NCBI GenBank assembly: GCA_051967755.1
Contig: JBQDYD010000004.1
Coordinates: 1 to 64,000 of the forward strand
Length of the DNA: 64,000 nt
Direction: 5' to 3'
Origin: UBA1672 sp051967755
GTDB taxonomy: Bacteria; Pseudomonadota; Alphaproteobacteria; Micavibrionales; Micavibrionaceae
Below the pieces are notes generated by a model. The model was not told the DNA's origin, searched no databases, and saw only the letters and a list, made by a program, of their open reading frames with translations. Position numbers and translations under genes: made by a program. This document shows positions 51,773-60,589 of the stretch, piece after piece; the stretch's first letter is position 1; each line of letters starts with the position of its first letter.

Positions 51773-52717
51773 TTAATCAAGCCCGAGATAGTCTATGATT
51801 GTCTCGGGTATTGTTTGTCCGCGTTGTTTTATTAGGCCTTCGTTTAATGTGTTTGGTGAGTGATCTGCCCCGTTTAAAAGAAGGAGCTCATAATTCAATC
51901 CGGATTTTTTGAAGACATCTTGCGTAAATTCTTGTGACGTGTATTGCGTTCTTTTGTTTATGCCTTCTGTTGGGTGGCCACCCTCAGGCGGTAAATTTTT
52001 GTCCTCTGATCCGTGTATATTCATGAGGCGACTGCCCTTTGCATGCGGGCAGGTTTCTACATCCATTTGTAATGTGCCTGACATCGTTATCGCGTCTTTG
52101 TATAAGTCCGTTTCGCAAATAACGCGCTGGGTCATCATGGCGCCGTTGGAATGCCCGGTGCCGTATATTTTGCTTTTATCTATGTTATAAGTTTTGTGCA
52201 TATAATCGATCACGTCAGAGATATAGCCAATGTCATCGATGTTTTCATCTTTCGGCACGCCGCAGCACTCGCCCGCGTTCCATCCTTTAAAGCGATCGGA
52301 TAATTTGCGCGCCACTTGTGTGCCGTCAAGATATGCAAGGACGAAGTCGTGTTGATCCGCAAGGGGATCTAAACCGATATAATTTTTTATTTGCGCGGCG
52401 CTTCCCATGCCGCCATGAAGGACAATAAGTAACGGGCGTGTGTGATTGTCAGATTTGTATGTTTTGGGCAGGTATGTAATGAAGCTACGTGCGCCGAGTG
52501 TTTCGTTAATTGATTGTCCTGTTCCGCGTTTGTAAAACCCTTCTTTAGAGCCTTCTTTTTCCTGCTTTTCCTGCCGTTCCTGAATTTTCTTTTGAATAAT
52601 GCGATCTAAAAACTTGGTTTTTGTTCCGCTTTCTCTGGCGAGGGCATGTGGTGCGGAGATCGTCATCAACAACATTGAAACGCATATAAGTCCGCAAAAT
52701 GAACTCATGTTTTTCAT
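51773..52717 (-). CDS. PHB-depolymerase-like (LpqC/feruloyl-type) esterase
   Basis: The 314-residue protein has a signal peptide ending near ALA/RES and a Lys/Glu-rich linker. The hydrolase domain has PLLIVLHGGMGSAAQIKNY (oxyanion region), GWNAGECCGVP with a vicinal cysteine pair, the nucleophile elbow GTGHSNGAMMTQR, the Asp in NIHGSEDKNLP and the His in LLNGADHSP. This set is that of the PHB depolymerase / feruloyl esterase family (COG3509). It is probably secreted and acts on polyester or aryl-ester material. It converges on the chemoreceptor gene; a CCCGAGA/TCTCGGG hairpin at 51782-51808 lies in its last codons. Confidence 0.88.
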   Translation of the reverse strand: MKNMSSFCGLICVSMLLMTISAPHALARESGTKTKFLDRIIQKKIQERQEKQEKEGSKEGFYKRGTGQSINETLGARSFITYLPKTYKSDNHTRPLLIVLHGGMGSAAQIKNYIGLDPLADQHDFVLAYLDGTQVARKLSDRFKGWNAGECCGVPKDENIDDIGYISDVIDYMHKTYNIDKSKIYGTGHSNGAMMTQRVICETDLYKDAITMSGTLQMDVETCPHAKGSRLMNIHGSEDKNLPPEGGHPTEGINKRTQYTSQEFTQDVFKKSGLNYELLLLNGADHSPNTLNEGLIKQRGQTIPETIIDYLGLD

Positions 52718-52797
52718 TCGGGTTACCTCATCATTTTATTTCGTAATTGTTATATATACGACAGTATAATAACAACCATTCGAAGAAAGTCGGTTTG

Positions 52798-55700
52798 TTA
52801 TGAGGCAGATTTTTTTGTCACTTTGTTGTACAGGGCAATATTCAGATTGTGAATATCCTCTAAAATCAGTACCAGACACGGAATAAGAATTAGGATAATG
52901 AGCGTCGCGAATAATATTCCTGTCGCAAGTGATACCGCCATAGGGATAAGGAATTGTGCCTGCAAGCTTGTTTCAAGCAACATCGGCAACAAACCCAAAC
53001 TGGTCGTTAAGGTGGTGAGCAGGATAGGGCGGAAGCGTCGCGCGATGGCCGCGGTTAATGCGTCATACGTGCTTTTCCCGTATTCCTGTTTATGGTTGTT
53101 ATAGTAATCCATTAAAACCACACTATCGTTAATCACAACCCCTGTAAGGGCAACGATACCAAACATGGAAATAAAGCTCAGGTCATGCCCCAAAAGAAAG
53201 TGCCCCCAAATCGCGCCCACAACACCAAAGGGGATCGCAGACATAATGATAAGAGGTTGGATATAGCTGCGTAATTGTCCGCCAAGAAGAACATAAATAA
53301 TCATAAGGGCGATCAGCATGTTTTTACCCAGGCTGGCCATATCTTCGCCTTGCTCACGGCTTTCCCCTTCAAAACTATAGGAAAGCCCCTGATATCTCTC
53401 TTCCAGTTTCGGGAGTATGTCTTGGTTGAGCACGGCCATGACGTCGTTTGGCGTTGTGATATTATAATCCACATCGGCGGTCACACTCACAACGCGGTGC
53501 CCGTTAACGGTATATATTTCTGAATAGCCAAGCTGTTGTTTTACGGTCGCAACAGAGGATAGGGGAACTTCGGAACCATCAGATAAGCGGATGCGGGTTT
53601 CCCGCAGGCCGGACAGGCTCTCTCTTTGGTCTTTCGGGTAACGCACATAGACAATCACTTCGGAGCGCCCGCGTTGAAAGCGCTGGGCTTCCAAGCCAAA
53701 GAAGGCGTACCGTAACTGCTGTCCCAGGGCACTTGGTGTAAGTCCAACGGCCAGACCTTCGTCTGTTAATTCAAAGACATATTCTGTTTTTCCCAGTTCG
53801 AAACTGTCATCAACTTCTTTTGTGCCGTTTATTTTCTCCAGTGCTTCTTTTAAGACGGAAGATGCTTCGTTTAGTATCTCTGCATCATTATGCGATAATT
53901 CGATCTCAATATCGGGATCTTCACCAATTAAAGAGCTTTGGAATTCCAGTGTTTCAATATCGGGGATATCCTCTATGCGTTCTCGGATCATGGCCTCAAT
54001 TTCTGAGGCAGATTTATTTCGATCATCGGATGGCACAAGGGATATTTTGATTTGACCGACATGATTGGCGTTGTTGGAGCTGTTGCTGCGCACCGGGCCG
54101 CCGCCGCTGGTGGTTTCGCCGATGCTTAGGGCAATGCTTTTATAGGGTGACGATGTGTCCGTGCTTAGTTCTTCTCGAACGGCGATAACATCTTGTTCAA
54201 TCTCAAGCATGACTTTTTCGGTCAAGAGGAAGGGGGTGCCTTCTTCCATTGTTACGGTCACGGTTACTTCATCGCTCTCAATTTCAGGGAAGAAAATAAA
54301 ACGCACCGTACCAGAAGTGAATAACGCATATGTAATTAAGACAAAGCCCATAAACGCCGCCAAAGTCGCATAGCGCCAGCTCATGGCGATACGCGCAAAA
54401 GGGGTAAGAAGTGTGTCGATAAACCAACGTAACCTGTCAGCAAAACGATTTCTAAGAGAGGCCATAACGCCCAGGCTCCAACGTTTTGGTTTGGATAGGT
54501 GCGCAGGCAAAATAAAATAGGCCTCCAACAATGACACAAATAATATTGGAATGACCACAATCGGAATGTATTTGATAATTTGCCCCAAAGTGCCGGTACT
54601 GAAAATCAGGGGGGCAAATGCGGCCATTGTTGTCATGACGCCAATGGTTACAGGTGAGATAACATTACGCACACCACGTAACAATGTGCCCTCTGCGGGG
54701 GCGTCTGTGCCGCGATCTTCTTCTTGGGCTTCGAAGATGCTCTCTCCGGTGACAATGGCATCGTCAACAACAATACCCAAGACCACAATTAATGCAAAAA
54801 GTGTGATCATGTTTAAGCTGTAGCCGAGCATATAAATAATCATAAGCCCGCCCAGAAATGAAACAGGGATTGCGGCGCTTGTCCAAAAGGCAAGCTTAAG
54901 ATCCAAAAACAGTAACAGGATTAAGAAGACAAGTGTAAACCCCAATAGAGCGTTGCGAAGCATAAGGTTTATCCGATCCAGCAACACCTCTGTGCCATCG
55001 TCTTGAATGGTTATATGTAACCCTTGCGGAAGCTTAACATCGTGTAAATAGTCTTTCACAATGCCCGCAACTTCTAATGTGTCTTCGGTTGTGCTGCGTG
55101 CAATATCAATAAAAGCAGCGCGCTCTCCGTTGAATTTGCTGACGAGGTTAATATCATCCAGCCCGTCATCAATCTTGGCGATATCCCCCAGCTTTAGTTT
55201 TGATCCGTCTTCAAGTGTTCTTAGGACAATCTTTTCAAAATCTTCTCCGACATAGCTTTTCTCTTGAATACGCAACAGGACATCCCCCTGGGCGGATTCA
55301 ATTGTTCCTGCCGGAACATCAATTGAAAAATTGGTTACGGCGCGGCCTACATCTTCCATCGAAAGCTCATAGCGCCTTAGGTCCTGTTCTGAAACTTCGA
55401 TAGAGATTTGGTAGTCGCGAATACCCCTGACAGAGGTAAGGGCAACGCCCGGAAGGGCGCGGAGTTCGTTTTCTACTGTCTCCGCCCAATATTTGATACT
55501 TTCTTCAGGCAGTTCCCCATGTAATGCAATGCTGATGACATTCGGTGTGACTTTGGTTTTTGTGATCACCGGGCGTTCGGCATCCTCGGGGGGGAAGTCG
55601 GAGAGACTGTTTATTGACGTTTCGACATCATTATAGACATCATCTGAGTTGCTAAAATCTTCCAGTTCAACAATGACAATGCCGTACCCCTCTGTGGCGG

Positions 55701-55980
55701 TGGATGAGATCCGTTTTACGCCTTCTGTCCCCATGAGGGATTCTTCGACACGGCTTGTAATCGAATCCGCCACCTCATAGGGGGACGCGCCGGGGTAGAC
55801 AATTGAAACGGTAATTGTTTTCGGGTCTATGCTTGGGAATGTCTCAGTGCGCATTTGACCGACGCTGAGCATACCGCCAACAACAAAAATAACCATAAGG
55901 ATATTTGCGGCGACGTGATTATTGGCAAACCACGCGATTAGGCCTTTTTCTTCATTCGTTGAATGTGGTGCTGCGCTCAT
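52798..55980 (-). CDS. RND-family efflux permease
   Basis: The 1060-residue proton-driven pump has 12 membrane helices with two large periplasmic loops. Blocks include GMLSVGQMRTETFPSIDPKT, the TM4 motif VVLGIVVDDAIVTGESIFEA with paired Asp residues for proton relay, and ALTGVVINDSVVLMDYYN in the second half. It forms the inner-membrane part of a tripartite pump with the adaptor (55984) and outer-membrane factor (57185) encoded just upstream in the same operon. The sequence is closer to the AcrB/MexB-like 'multidrug and unknown' branch than to the heavy-metal branch. Substrates are unknown. Confidence 0.95.
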   Translation of the reverse strand: MSAAPHSTNEEKGLIAWFANNHVAANILMVIFVVGGMLSVGQMRTETFPSIDPKTITVSIVYPGASPYEVADSITSRVEESLMGTEGVKRISSTATEGYGIVIVELEDFSNSDDVYNDVETSINSLSDFPPEDAERPVITKTKVTPNVISIALHGELPEESIKYWAETVENELRALPGVALTSVRGIRDYQISIEVSEQDLRRYELSMEDVGRAVTNFSIDVPAGTIESAQGDVLLRIQEKSYVGEDFEKIVLRTLEDGSKLKLGDIAKIDDGLDDINLVSKFNGERAAFIDIARSTTEDTLEVAGIVKDYLHDVKLPQGLHITIQDDGTEVLLDRINLMLRNALLGFTLVFLILLLFLDLKLAFWTSAAIPVSFLGGLMIIYMLGYSLNMITLFALIVVLGIVVDDAIVTGESIFEAQEEDRGTDAPAEGTLLRGVRNVISPVTIGVMTTMAAFAPLIFSTGTLGQIIKYIPIVVIPILFVSLLEAYFILPAHLSKPKRWSLGVMASLRNRFADRLRWFIDTLLTPFARIAMSWRYATLAAFMGFVLITYALFTSGTVRFIFFPEIESDEVTVTVTMEEGTPFLLTEKVMLEIEQDVIAVREELSTDTSSPYKSIALSIGETTSGGGPVRSNSSNNANHVGQIKISLVPSDDRNKSASEIEAMIRERIEDIPDIETLEFQSSLIGEDPDIEIELSHNDAEILNEASSVLKEALEKINGTKEVDDSFELGKTEYVFELTDEGLAVGLTPSALGQQLRYAFFGLEAQRFQRGRSEVIVYVRYPKDQRESLSGLRETRIRLSDGSEVPLSSVATVKQQLGYSEIYTVNGHRVVSVTADVDYNITTPNDVMAVLNQDILPKLEERYQGLSYSFEGESREQGEDMASLGKNMLIALMIIYVLLGGQLRSYIQPLIIMSAIPFGVVGAIWGHFLLGHDLSFISMFGIVALTGVVINDSVVLMDYYNNHKQEYGKSTYDALTAAIARRFRPILLTTLTTSLGLLPMLLETSLQAQFLIPMAVSLATGILFATLIILILIPCLVLILEDIHNLNIALYNKVTKKSAS

Positions 55981-55983
55981 CTT

Positions 55984-57201
55984 TTATTCCGCTTCTTTTT
56001 GAGAGGCTGAGTTAGTATCAGTGTTTTCGGATAAAATATTCACGTGCATGCCCTCGGCCGCGCCTGATATCTTACTGGTGATCATGTTCATCGGGGTGTC
56101 AGGGCCGCGCAGTACCAGATGTTTATCATCGGCATAGACAATATCTGCCTCAACTTTATAAAGGCTGTTGTCATTTTTAACGGCCCATAGAACAGAACCT
56201 TTTTGTAGGGCATTAATCGGAACAACATAAACTGATTCCAGCTCAGGCCCTTTAATATCGAGATCAACGAAAACCCCGGGAACTAAATTAGGGGAGGGTT
56301 CTGTGAAACCTATGTTAAGGGTCGCAAAGCGCGTTTGCGTATCAAGGGACGATACGCCGCGTTTTATTTTGCCTTCGTAGGTTTTCTTCTGCCCTAAATA
56401 GTTGGTCTTGATGTTTATTTCGGGGTTTTTCGCACTGAGTAGCCAGTCTAGCTTTTTGTCTTCTAATGAAGTTTTGATTTCAAGCGCAGCGATATCATAA
56501 ACCGTGCCATATTGTTGGCCGGCGGAAACGTACTGCCCGACATCAAGCGATGTTGTCAGCACGCGGGCGGTAAAGGGAAGGGTGAACTTTGTTCTGTCTA
56601 AGTCTAGTTTTGCGTTCTCTAATTGCGCCTTTGCCGCCTTAAGATTGGCTTTTGCTTCGGCTTTTTGCGGCGTCCTCGCGACAAGGGGGGGGATTTTTGC
56701 ATTATTGTTTATTTGCTTCCATCCAGAGATCGCGGCATTGGCCTCCGCAAGCTCCAGATTATATGCAGTTTCTGCGCGGGTGACTTCGGCCTCCAGACGT
56801 TCAACTTCTAATGCATAATCCAATGGCTCTATTTCGAATAAAACTTCACCTGCCTGCAAGGTTCCGCCGTTGAAGAAGTTTTCATTAACGGCAATTATTT
56901 GCCCGCCGACTTGCGGTACAATGGCGATTTCCGCGCGCGCGGTTACAACGCCGGTGCTTTCAAATTCAATGCGGTACGGGCCGGGGGATATTTCATCCGT
57001 TTTTACAAATACGGCGCGTTCTTCTTTTTCGCGCTCTCCCGGTGTCTTTTTATTAAGGTTAAGCGTTCCGGAAATTACAACTGCGCTGACAACAAATATA
57101 GCAACCGCGACGAGCTGAATGATGCCACTTACCTTGTGACGTTCCCCCGCGTGATTTTCTTTTTTTGTGGTGTCTTCCGCACTGTCATTCTTGTGTGTCA
57201 T
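55984..57201 (-). CDS. RND periplasmic adaptor (membrane fusion protein)
   Basis: The 405-residue protein has one N-terminal membrane helix (about 27-48). The adaptor order follows: lipoyl-half GQIIAVNENFFNGGTLQAGEVLFEIEPLDY (split: GQIIAVNENFFNGG, AGEVLFEIEP), an alpha-hairpin (about 135-215), the second lipoyl half and a beta barrel (RFATLNIGFTEPSPNLVPGVFVDL, split at TEPSP). It bridges the permease and the outer-membrane channel. Its start overlaps the end of the outer-membrane-factor gene by 17 bases, and it stops 3 bases before the permease start, so all are cotranslated. Confidence 0.94.
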   Translation of the reverse strand: MTHKNDSAEDTTKKENHAGERHKVSGIIQLVAVAIFVVSAVVISGTLNLNKKTPGEREKEERAVFVKTDEISPGPYRIEFESTGVVTARAEIAIVPQVGGQIIAVNENFFNGGTLQAGEVLFEIEPLDYALEVERLEAEVTRAETAYNLELAEANAAISGWKQINNNAKIPPLVARTPQKAEAKANLKAAKAQLENAKLDLDRTKFTLPFTARVLTTSLDVGQYVSAGQQYGTVYDIAALEIKTSLEDKKLDWLLSAKNPEINIKTNYLGQKKTYEGKIKRGVSSLDTQTRFATLNIGFTEPSPNLVPGVFVDLDIKGPELESVYVVPINALQKGSVLWAVKNDNSLYKVEADIVYADDKHLVLRGPDTPMNMITSKISGAAEGMHVNILSENTDTNSASQKEAE

Positions 57202-58657
57202 CTATGTTTTCCTTTGTACATGATGAAAGGTCATTCAAACCGTTTGAGGGGGCCCAATCACCACCGAGCGCAAGATATAAAGAAATGCGTGCATTCCAGT
57301 GATTGCTTTGTGTTGCCAATAAGGTTTGCTCCGCGATATATAAGTCGCGCTGTGTGTTCAGGTAATCTTGAAAGCTCTCAACACCTTGCCTGTAACGGTC
57401 ATACATAATTCTTTCTGCTTGTCTTAATGCCTCGACTGAACGTTGGTCGTTCTTTAATTCTTGCATTAATTCTTTGTCTGCTTTTAGTCCTGTTTCCACT
57501 TCTCGTAGGGCATTTAACACATCCTCGGCGTAGGCAGCCGTAAGCTCTCTGGCTTGTGATTCTTGGATATCTATATTTGCGCGTAATGCGCCGCCTTGGA
57601 ATAAGCGTGCCGTGAGGCTTCCCAATATTGATCCGGCAAGTTGATTGGCATTGAATAATCCGTTTGTGCTGTCGCCGCTAAAACCGATTGCTCCGCTTAG
57701 GCTTAGTGTTGGGAACAGATCGGCAATGGCAACGCCTATTTCTGCATTGGCGGCTTTGATCCGTAACTCAGAAGCCCGTAAGTCAGGCCTGCGATCAAGA
57801 AGGTCAGCAGGCACACATGTTGGGGTTTCTATGGGCGGAACGATCATCGGAAATTCTGTTTCCGTCGTGTTTGTCGCGCCGGGTGGTTTGCCTAATAAAA
57901 CATCAAACCGATAAAGTGCATCGGCCAGCAAGCGTTCATATGTGTGAACATCTGATTGAACAGAGGTCAGGTTGTCTTCTGCTTGAAATACATTTTGCGG
58001 GTTTGACCCCTGCACACCCAATTCATATTGGTTTCTGATGTAGTCGTATATTTCCTTGCGGTTTTGAACATTCTTTTTCGCCAGATCCAGCAAGCGTTTA
58101 TTCACGGCAATTTCAACGCGCAAGCTAACGAGGTCTGCGATGAGGGAGTGTAACAGAGCCTCACGATCATACATGCTGGCGATATATGTCGCGTCGGCGG
58201 CCTCAACAGAGCGCCTTATCCGGCCGAATATGTCGACTTCCCATGTGCTGCTCAGTTCAGGGTTATATGAATTGATATAGGTGCGTCCGTTTGCGCCGAT
58301 TGTATTCGGGGTGAATGATCGTCCGGCATTTGCGGTTGCGCTTACGCTGGGATAATACGCGCCGGTTTGTGTGGTAACGGCTGCGCGTGCCTGTATCAGT
58401 CTTTCCGCTGCTTGTATTAACTGTAAATTCTGGGATCTTAGTTCTGTTATATGTTTGTTTAATAGGGGGTCGTTAATCTGTTTCCACCAGTGATCCATCT
58501 TTTTGGTGGGGTGTGTTTCCTCAACAGCGTTAATATAAGACGCCTGTGATGTTGCGGCGGTAACAGGCCTTAGGAAGTCCGGCCCTAATGCACATGCCGA
58601 AAGGAGGGGGGCGCACGCGCCCATCAGTAGACAGGTTTTATGAATTCTACCACCCAT
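57185..58657 (-). CDS. NodT-type outer-membrane efflux lipoprotein
   Basis: ATG 58657, behind AGGTGG, gives 490 residues (a GTG at 58666 is the alternative). The lipobox LLSAC near residue 22 marks a lipoprotein. The order GPDFLRPV, 'WWKQINDPLLNKHI', the helical coiled-coil repeats, LDRRPDLRASELRIKAANAEIGVA (split at RASEL) and FPTLSLSGAIG is the signature of NodT/OprM channels. It should trimerise into the outer-membrane duct of the pump. It overlaps marR by 11 bases. Confidence 0.94.
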   Translation of the reverse strand: MGGRIHKTCLLMGACAPLLSACALGPDFLRPVTAATSQASYINAVEETHPTKKMDHWWKQINDPLLNKHITELRSQNLQLIQAAERLIQARAAVTTQTGAYYPSVSATANAGRSFTPNTIGANGRTYINSYNPELSSTWEVDIFGRIRRSVEAADATYIASMYDREALLHSLIADLVSLRVEIAVNKRLLDLAKKNVQNRKEIYDYIRNQYELGVQGSNPQNVFQAEDNLTSVQSDVHTYERLLADALYRFDVLLGKPPGATNTTETEFPMIVPPIETPTCVPADLLDRRPDLRASELRIKAANAEIGVAIADLFPTLSLSGAIGFSGDSTNGLFNANQLAGSILGSLTARLFQGGALRANIDIQESQARELTAAYAEDVLNALREVETGLKADKELMQELKNDQRSVEALRQAERIMYDRYRQGVESFQDYLNTQRDLYIAEQTLLATQSNHWNARISLYLALGGDWAPSNGLNDLSSCTKENIDDTQE

Positions 58658-59081
58658 AGGCACCACCTACGAGTTTCTTTAGAAGGGCTTGAAACTGCGC
58701 CTTTTCCTCTTTGGTAAGAGAGGACAGAACATCATTAAGTACGTCTTGTTTTACTTTTTGCAATTCTAAGGCGATTTTTCTTCCGGCCTCGGTGATGTGT
58801 AAAGTGGAAACACGTTTATCATTTTCATGAGGTATGCGCTTTAAAAGCCCCTTGGTTTCCAGGTCTTTTACCTTGCGGGTTATTTGTGACTTGTCTCGGC
58901 CTAGTTCATTCACGATATCACCAATTGAAATTCCCGGTTCTTTTGTTACTAAAAACAATACGCGCATATCTTGCGGAGCGCCGCCATAATTCAACAATTT
59001 CACTGCCGAAATCATGGTTTTTATATAGTGCCTCAAAAATTGCTCCATGAGGTTGTGAATGTCGTCACTTTCATTGATCAT
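58647..59081 (-). CDS. MarR-family transcription regulator of the efflux operon
   Basis: The 144-residue protein has a winged helix-turn-helix: ISIGDIVNELGRDKSQITRKVKDLETKGLL (split at DKSQI) and the wing HENDKRVSTLHITEAG. MarR proteins form dimers that bind palindromes and release on binding small ligands. It is the first gene of the RND operon. A 19-base palindrome 21 bases upstream of its start is the expected operator, implying autoregulation and repression of the pump. Confidence 0.93.
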   Translation of the reverse strand: MINESDDIHNLMEQFLRHYIKTMISAVKLLNYGGAPQDMRVLFLVTKEPGISIGDIVNELGRDKSQITRKVKDLETKGLLKRIPHENDKRVSTLHITEAGRKIALELQKVKQDVLNDVLSSLTKEEKAQFQALLKKLVGGAYGW

Positions 59082-59101
59082 AAGGGCACAATATGTATTT
59101 T

Positions 59102-59120
59102 AGTTGACCTTATCAACTAT
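59102..59120. promoter_or_regulatory. Palindromic operator for the MarR-family repressor
   Basis: TAGTTGA-CCTTA-TCAACTA has perfect 7-base arms around five bases. It lies 21 bases upstream of the marR start codon, where repressor binding would block the promoter or early transcription. AGTTGA..TCAACT half-sites of this spacing are common for MarR proteins. Confidence 0.7.
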
Positions 59121-59358
59121 TAAATGCGTATACGGGACAAAAATTTTACTGACTGGTCATATCATAGCCCAAAACCAGAATAGAGCCAGTTAAAAATAGT
59201 TAATGTTGGGTGGGTATTTGTCGGTATTTTTACCGGGTAGGGTAGTGAAAGTTGCTTTGTTTTTAATAGGTTGGTGTTGAAACACAATCTTTGCTAATAT
59301 ATTGTTTATATTTAGGCCTTATACTGGCGTCACATTCGCTTTAACGGAGAGATATTAT

Positions 59359-60114
59359 ATGCGCTTATTGTTGTTGTGTTCTTTATTTTTGGCAGGTTTG
59401 ATTGGTGCACCTGCAAATATACACGCAGCGGAGGATAAACCTGCGGAAGGGCATGCCGAGCAGAAAGATAAAGTTAAGCTAGGCGCGGATCTTACTGATG
59501 ATGAGATTGTTAACGGCCTAAAAGAGGTCTTGAAAAAAGGGACTGAAAGCGCGGTTGCCGTTCTGGCCAGAAAAGACGGGTATTATAAAAATCCTGATGT
59601 GCGAATAGAGCTGCCACCGGCGATGTCACGCGTTGTGAAAGAGATGCAATCTCTTGATAACATGTCATTGATTGAAACCTTGGAAATGCGCATGAACAGA
59701 ATGGCTGAAAAGGTCACGCCTACGGTTGCGGGGTATTTTATTGTCGGTGTTAATCAGGTGAAATTTGATAACCCTCAACGCATTCTTAATGGTGAGGGCG
59801 CCGCAGCTACCAAATATTTAAAAGATAAGATGAGTTATGGTTTGGTAAAAGCAATCAGGCCAAAGGTAAAGGAAGCAATGCAACACTCTGGTGTTTATCG
59901 TGCTTATGAGGATGTAATTGATGAGTATCGCCGTATTCCGTTTGTGCCCAATGTTCGCGGTGTCTACCTTGAGGATTACTTGGTTGACCGCATTATGACC
60001 GCGATCTTCCTGTATATAGAGCGTTCAGAAGTGCAGGTCAGGATTAACCCGAAGAAAAGACCAAGTGAGTTGGTGAATAAGCTGTTCACGGTTAAAAGTG
60101 AAGGCCAACAATAA
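59359..60114 (+). CDS. DUF4197 family exported protein
   Basis: ATG 59359, behind CGGAGAG, gives 251 residues with a signal peptide ending near IHA/AED; an upstream start at 59302 would put extra residues before it. The mature part has the DUF4197 order: IVNGLKEVLKKGTESAVAVLARKDGYYKN (split at GTESA), VRIELPPAM, LEMRMNRMAEKVTP, ILNGEGAAATKYLKDKM and a C-terminal helical segment. DUF4197 proteins are periplasmic or outer-membrane-associated and have no known function. It stands alone; the small unknown gene at 60118 converges on it. Confidence 0.85.
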   Translation: MRLLLLCSLFLAGLIGAPANIHAAEDKPAEGHAEQKDKVKLGADLTDDEIVNGLKEVLKKGTESAVAVLARKDGYYKNPDVRIELPPAMSRVVKEMQSLDNMSLIETLEMRMNRMAEKVTPTVAGYFIVGVNQVKFDNPQRILNGEGAAATKYLKDKMSYGLVKAIRPKVKEAMQHSGVYRAYEDVIDEYRRIPFVPNVRGVYLEDYLVDRIMTAIFLYIERSEVQVRINPKKRPSELVNKLFTVKSEGQQ

Positions 60115-60117
60115 GCC

Positions 60118-60417
60118 CTAGATTTCGGGTGCGTCTAATTTATCTTCTTCTGTCAGGCATATACGTTGCAGCTTTGGGTGAATCACTTCACATGTTTCAC
60201 TTCGAGCGGCTTCCAAAATTGTGCTCATTTGCTCTTCCGTAAGTTTTTCACGCATCTGCGCGTCGGCTTTTTCGTCCCCTAATTGCTGCATATATCCCAG
60301 ACCTGTTGCAACAGCAGTCAGCAAGGTTACGCCAACGGCGCCGCGCACAATGCGTTGCCCTAATGTGGTTTCATTTTGAACATATCCGGCGTTTTCTTCG
60401 AATTCATCAAGTCCCAT
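60118..60417 (-). CDS. Small single-helix membrane protein, unknown
   Basis: The 99-residue protein has one candidate membrane helix (about 24-42, RGAVGVTLLTAVATGLGYM). A charged helical tail follows, with two cysteines near the end (ETCEVIHPKLQRICLTEED). It has no recognised family. Only two to three bases separate its stop from the stop of the convergent DUF4197 gene. Upstream bases offer a weak AGGGG-type site. It could be a real inner-membrane protein or an unused frame. Confidence 0.5.
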   Translation of the reverse strand: MGLDEFEENAGYVQNETTLGQRIVRGAVGVTLLTAVATGLGYMQQLGDEKADAQMREKLTEEQMSTILEAARSETCEVIHPKLQRICLTEEDKLDAPEI

Positions 60418-60589
60418 TTTTTACGGCACCCCTTGTCGTTTATATTGCTGATCAGAACTTTGCCGCATCGTTATAACAATAAATTTTTAAAAGTACAAAC
60501 TTGGCTTATTGCTAATTTATTGACATTAAAATGGTCTTTACTTTAATAACGTATCATTCGTTTAAATATAAAAATAAATAAGAGGGTCT

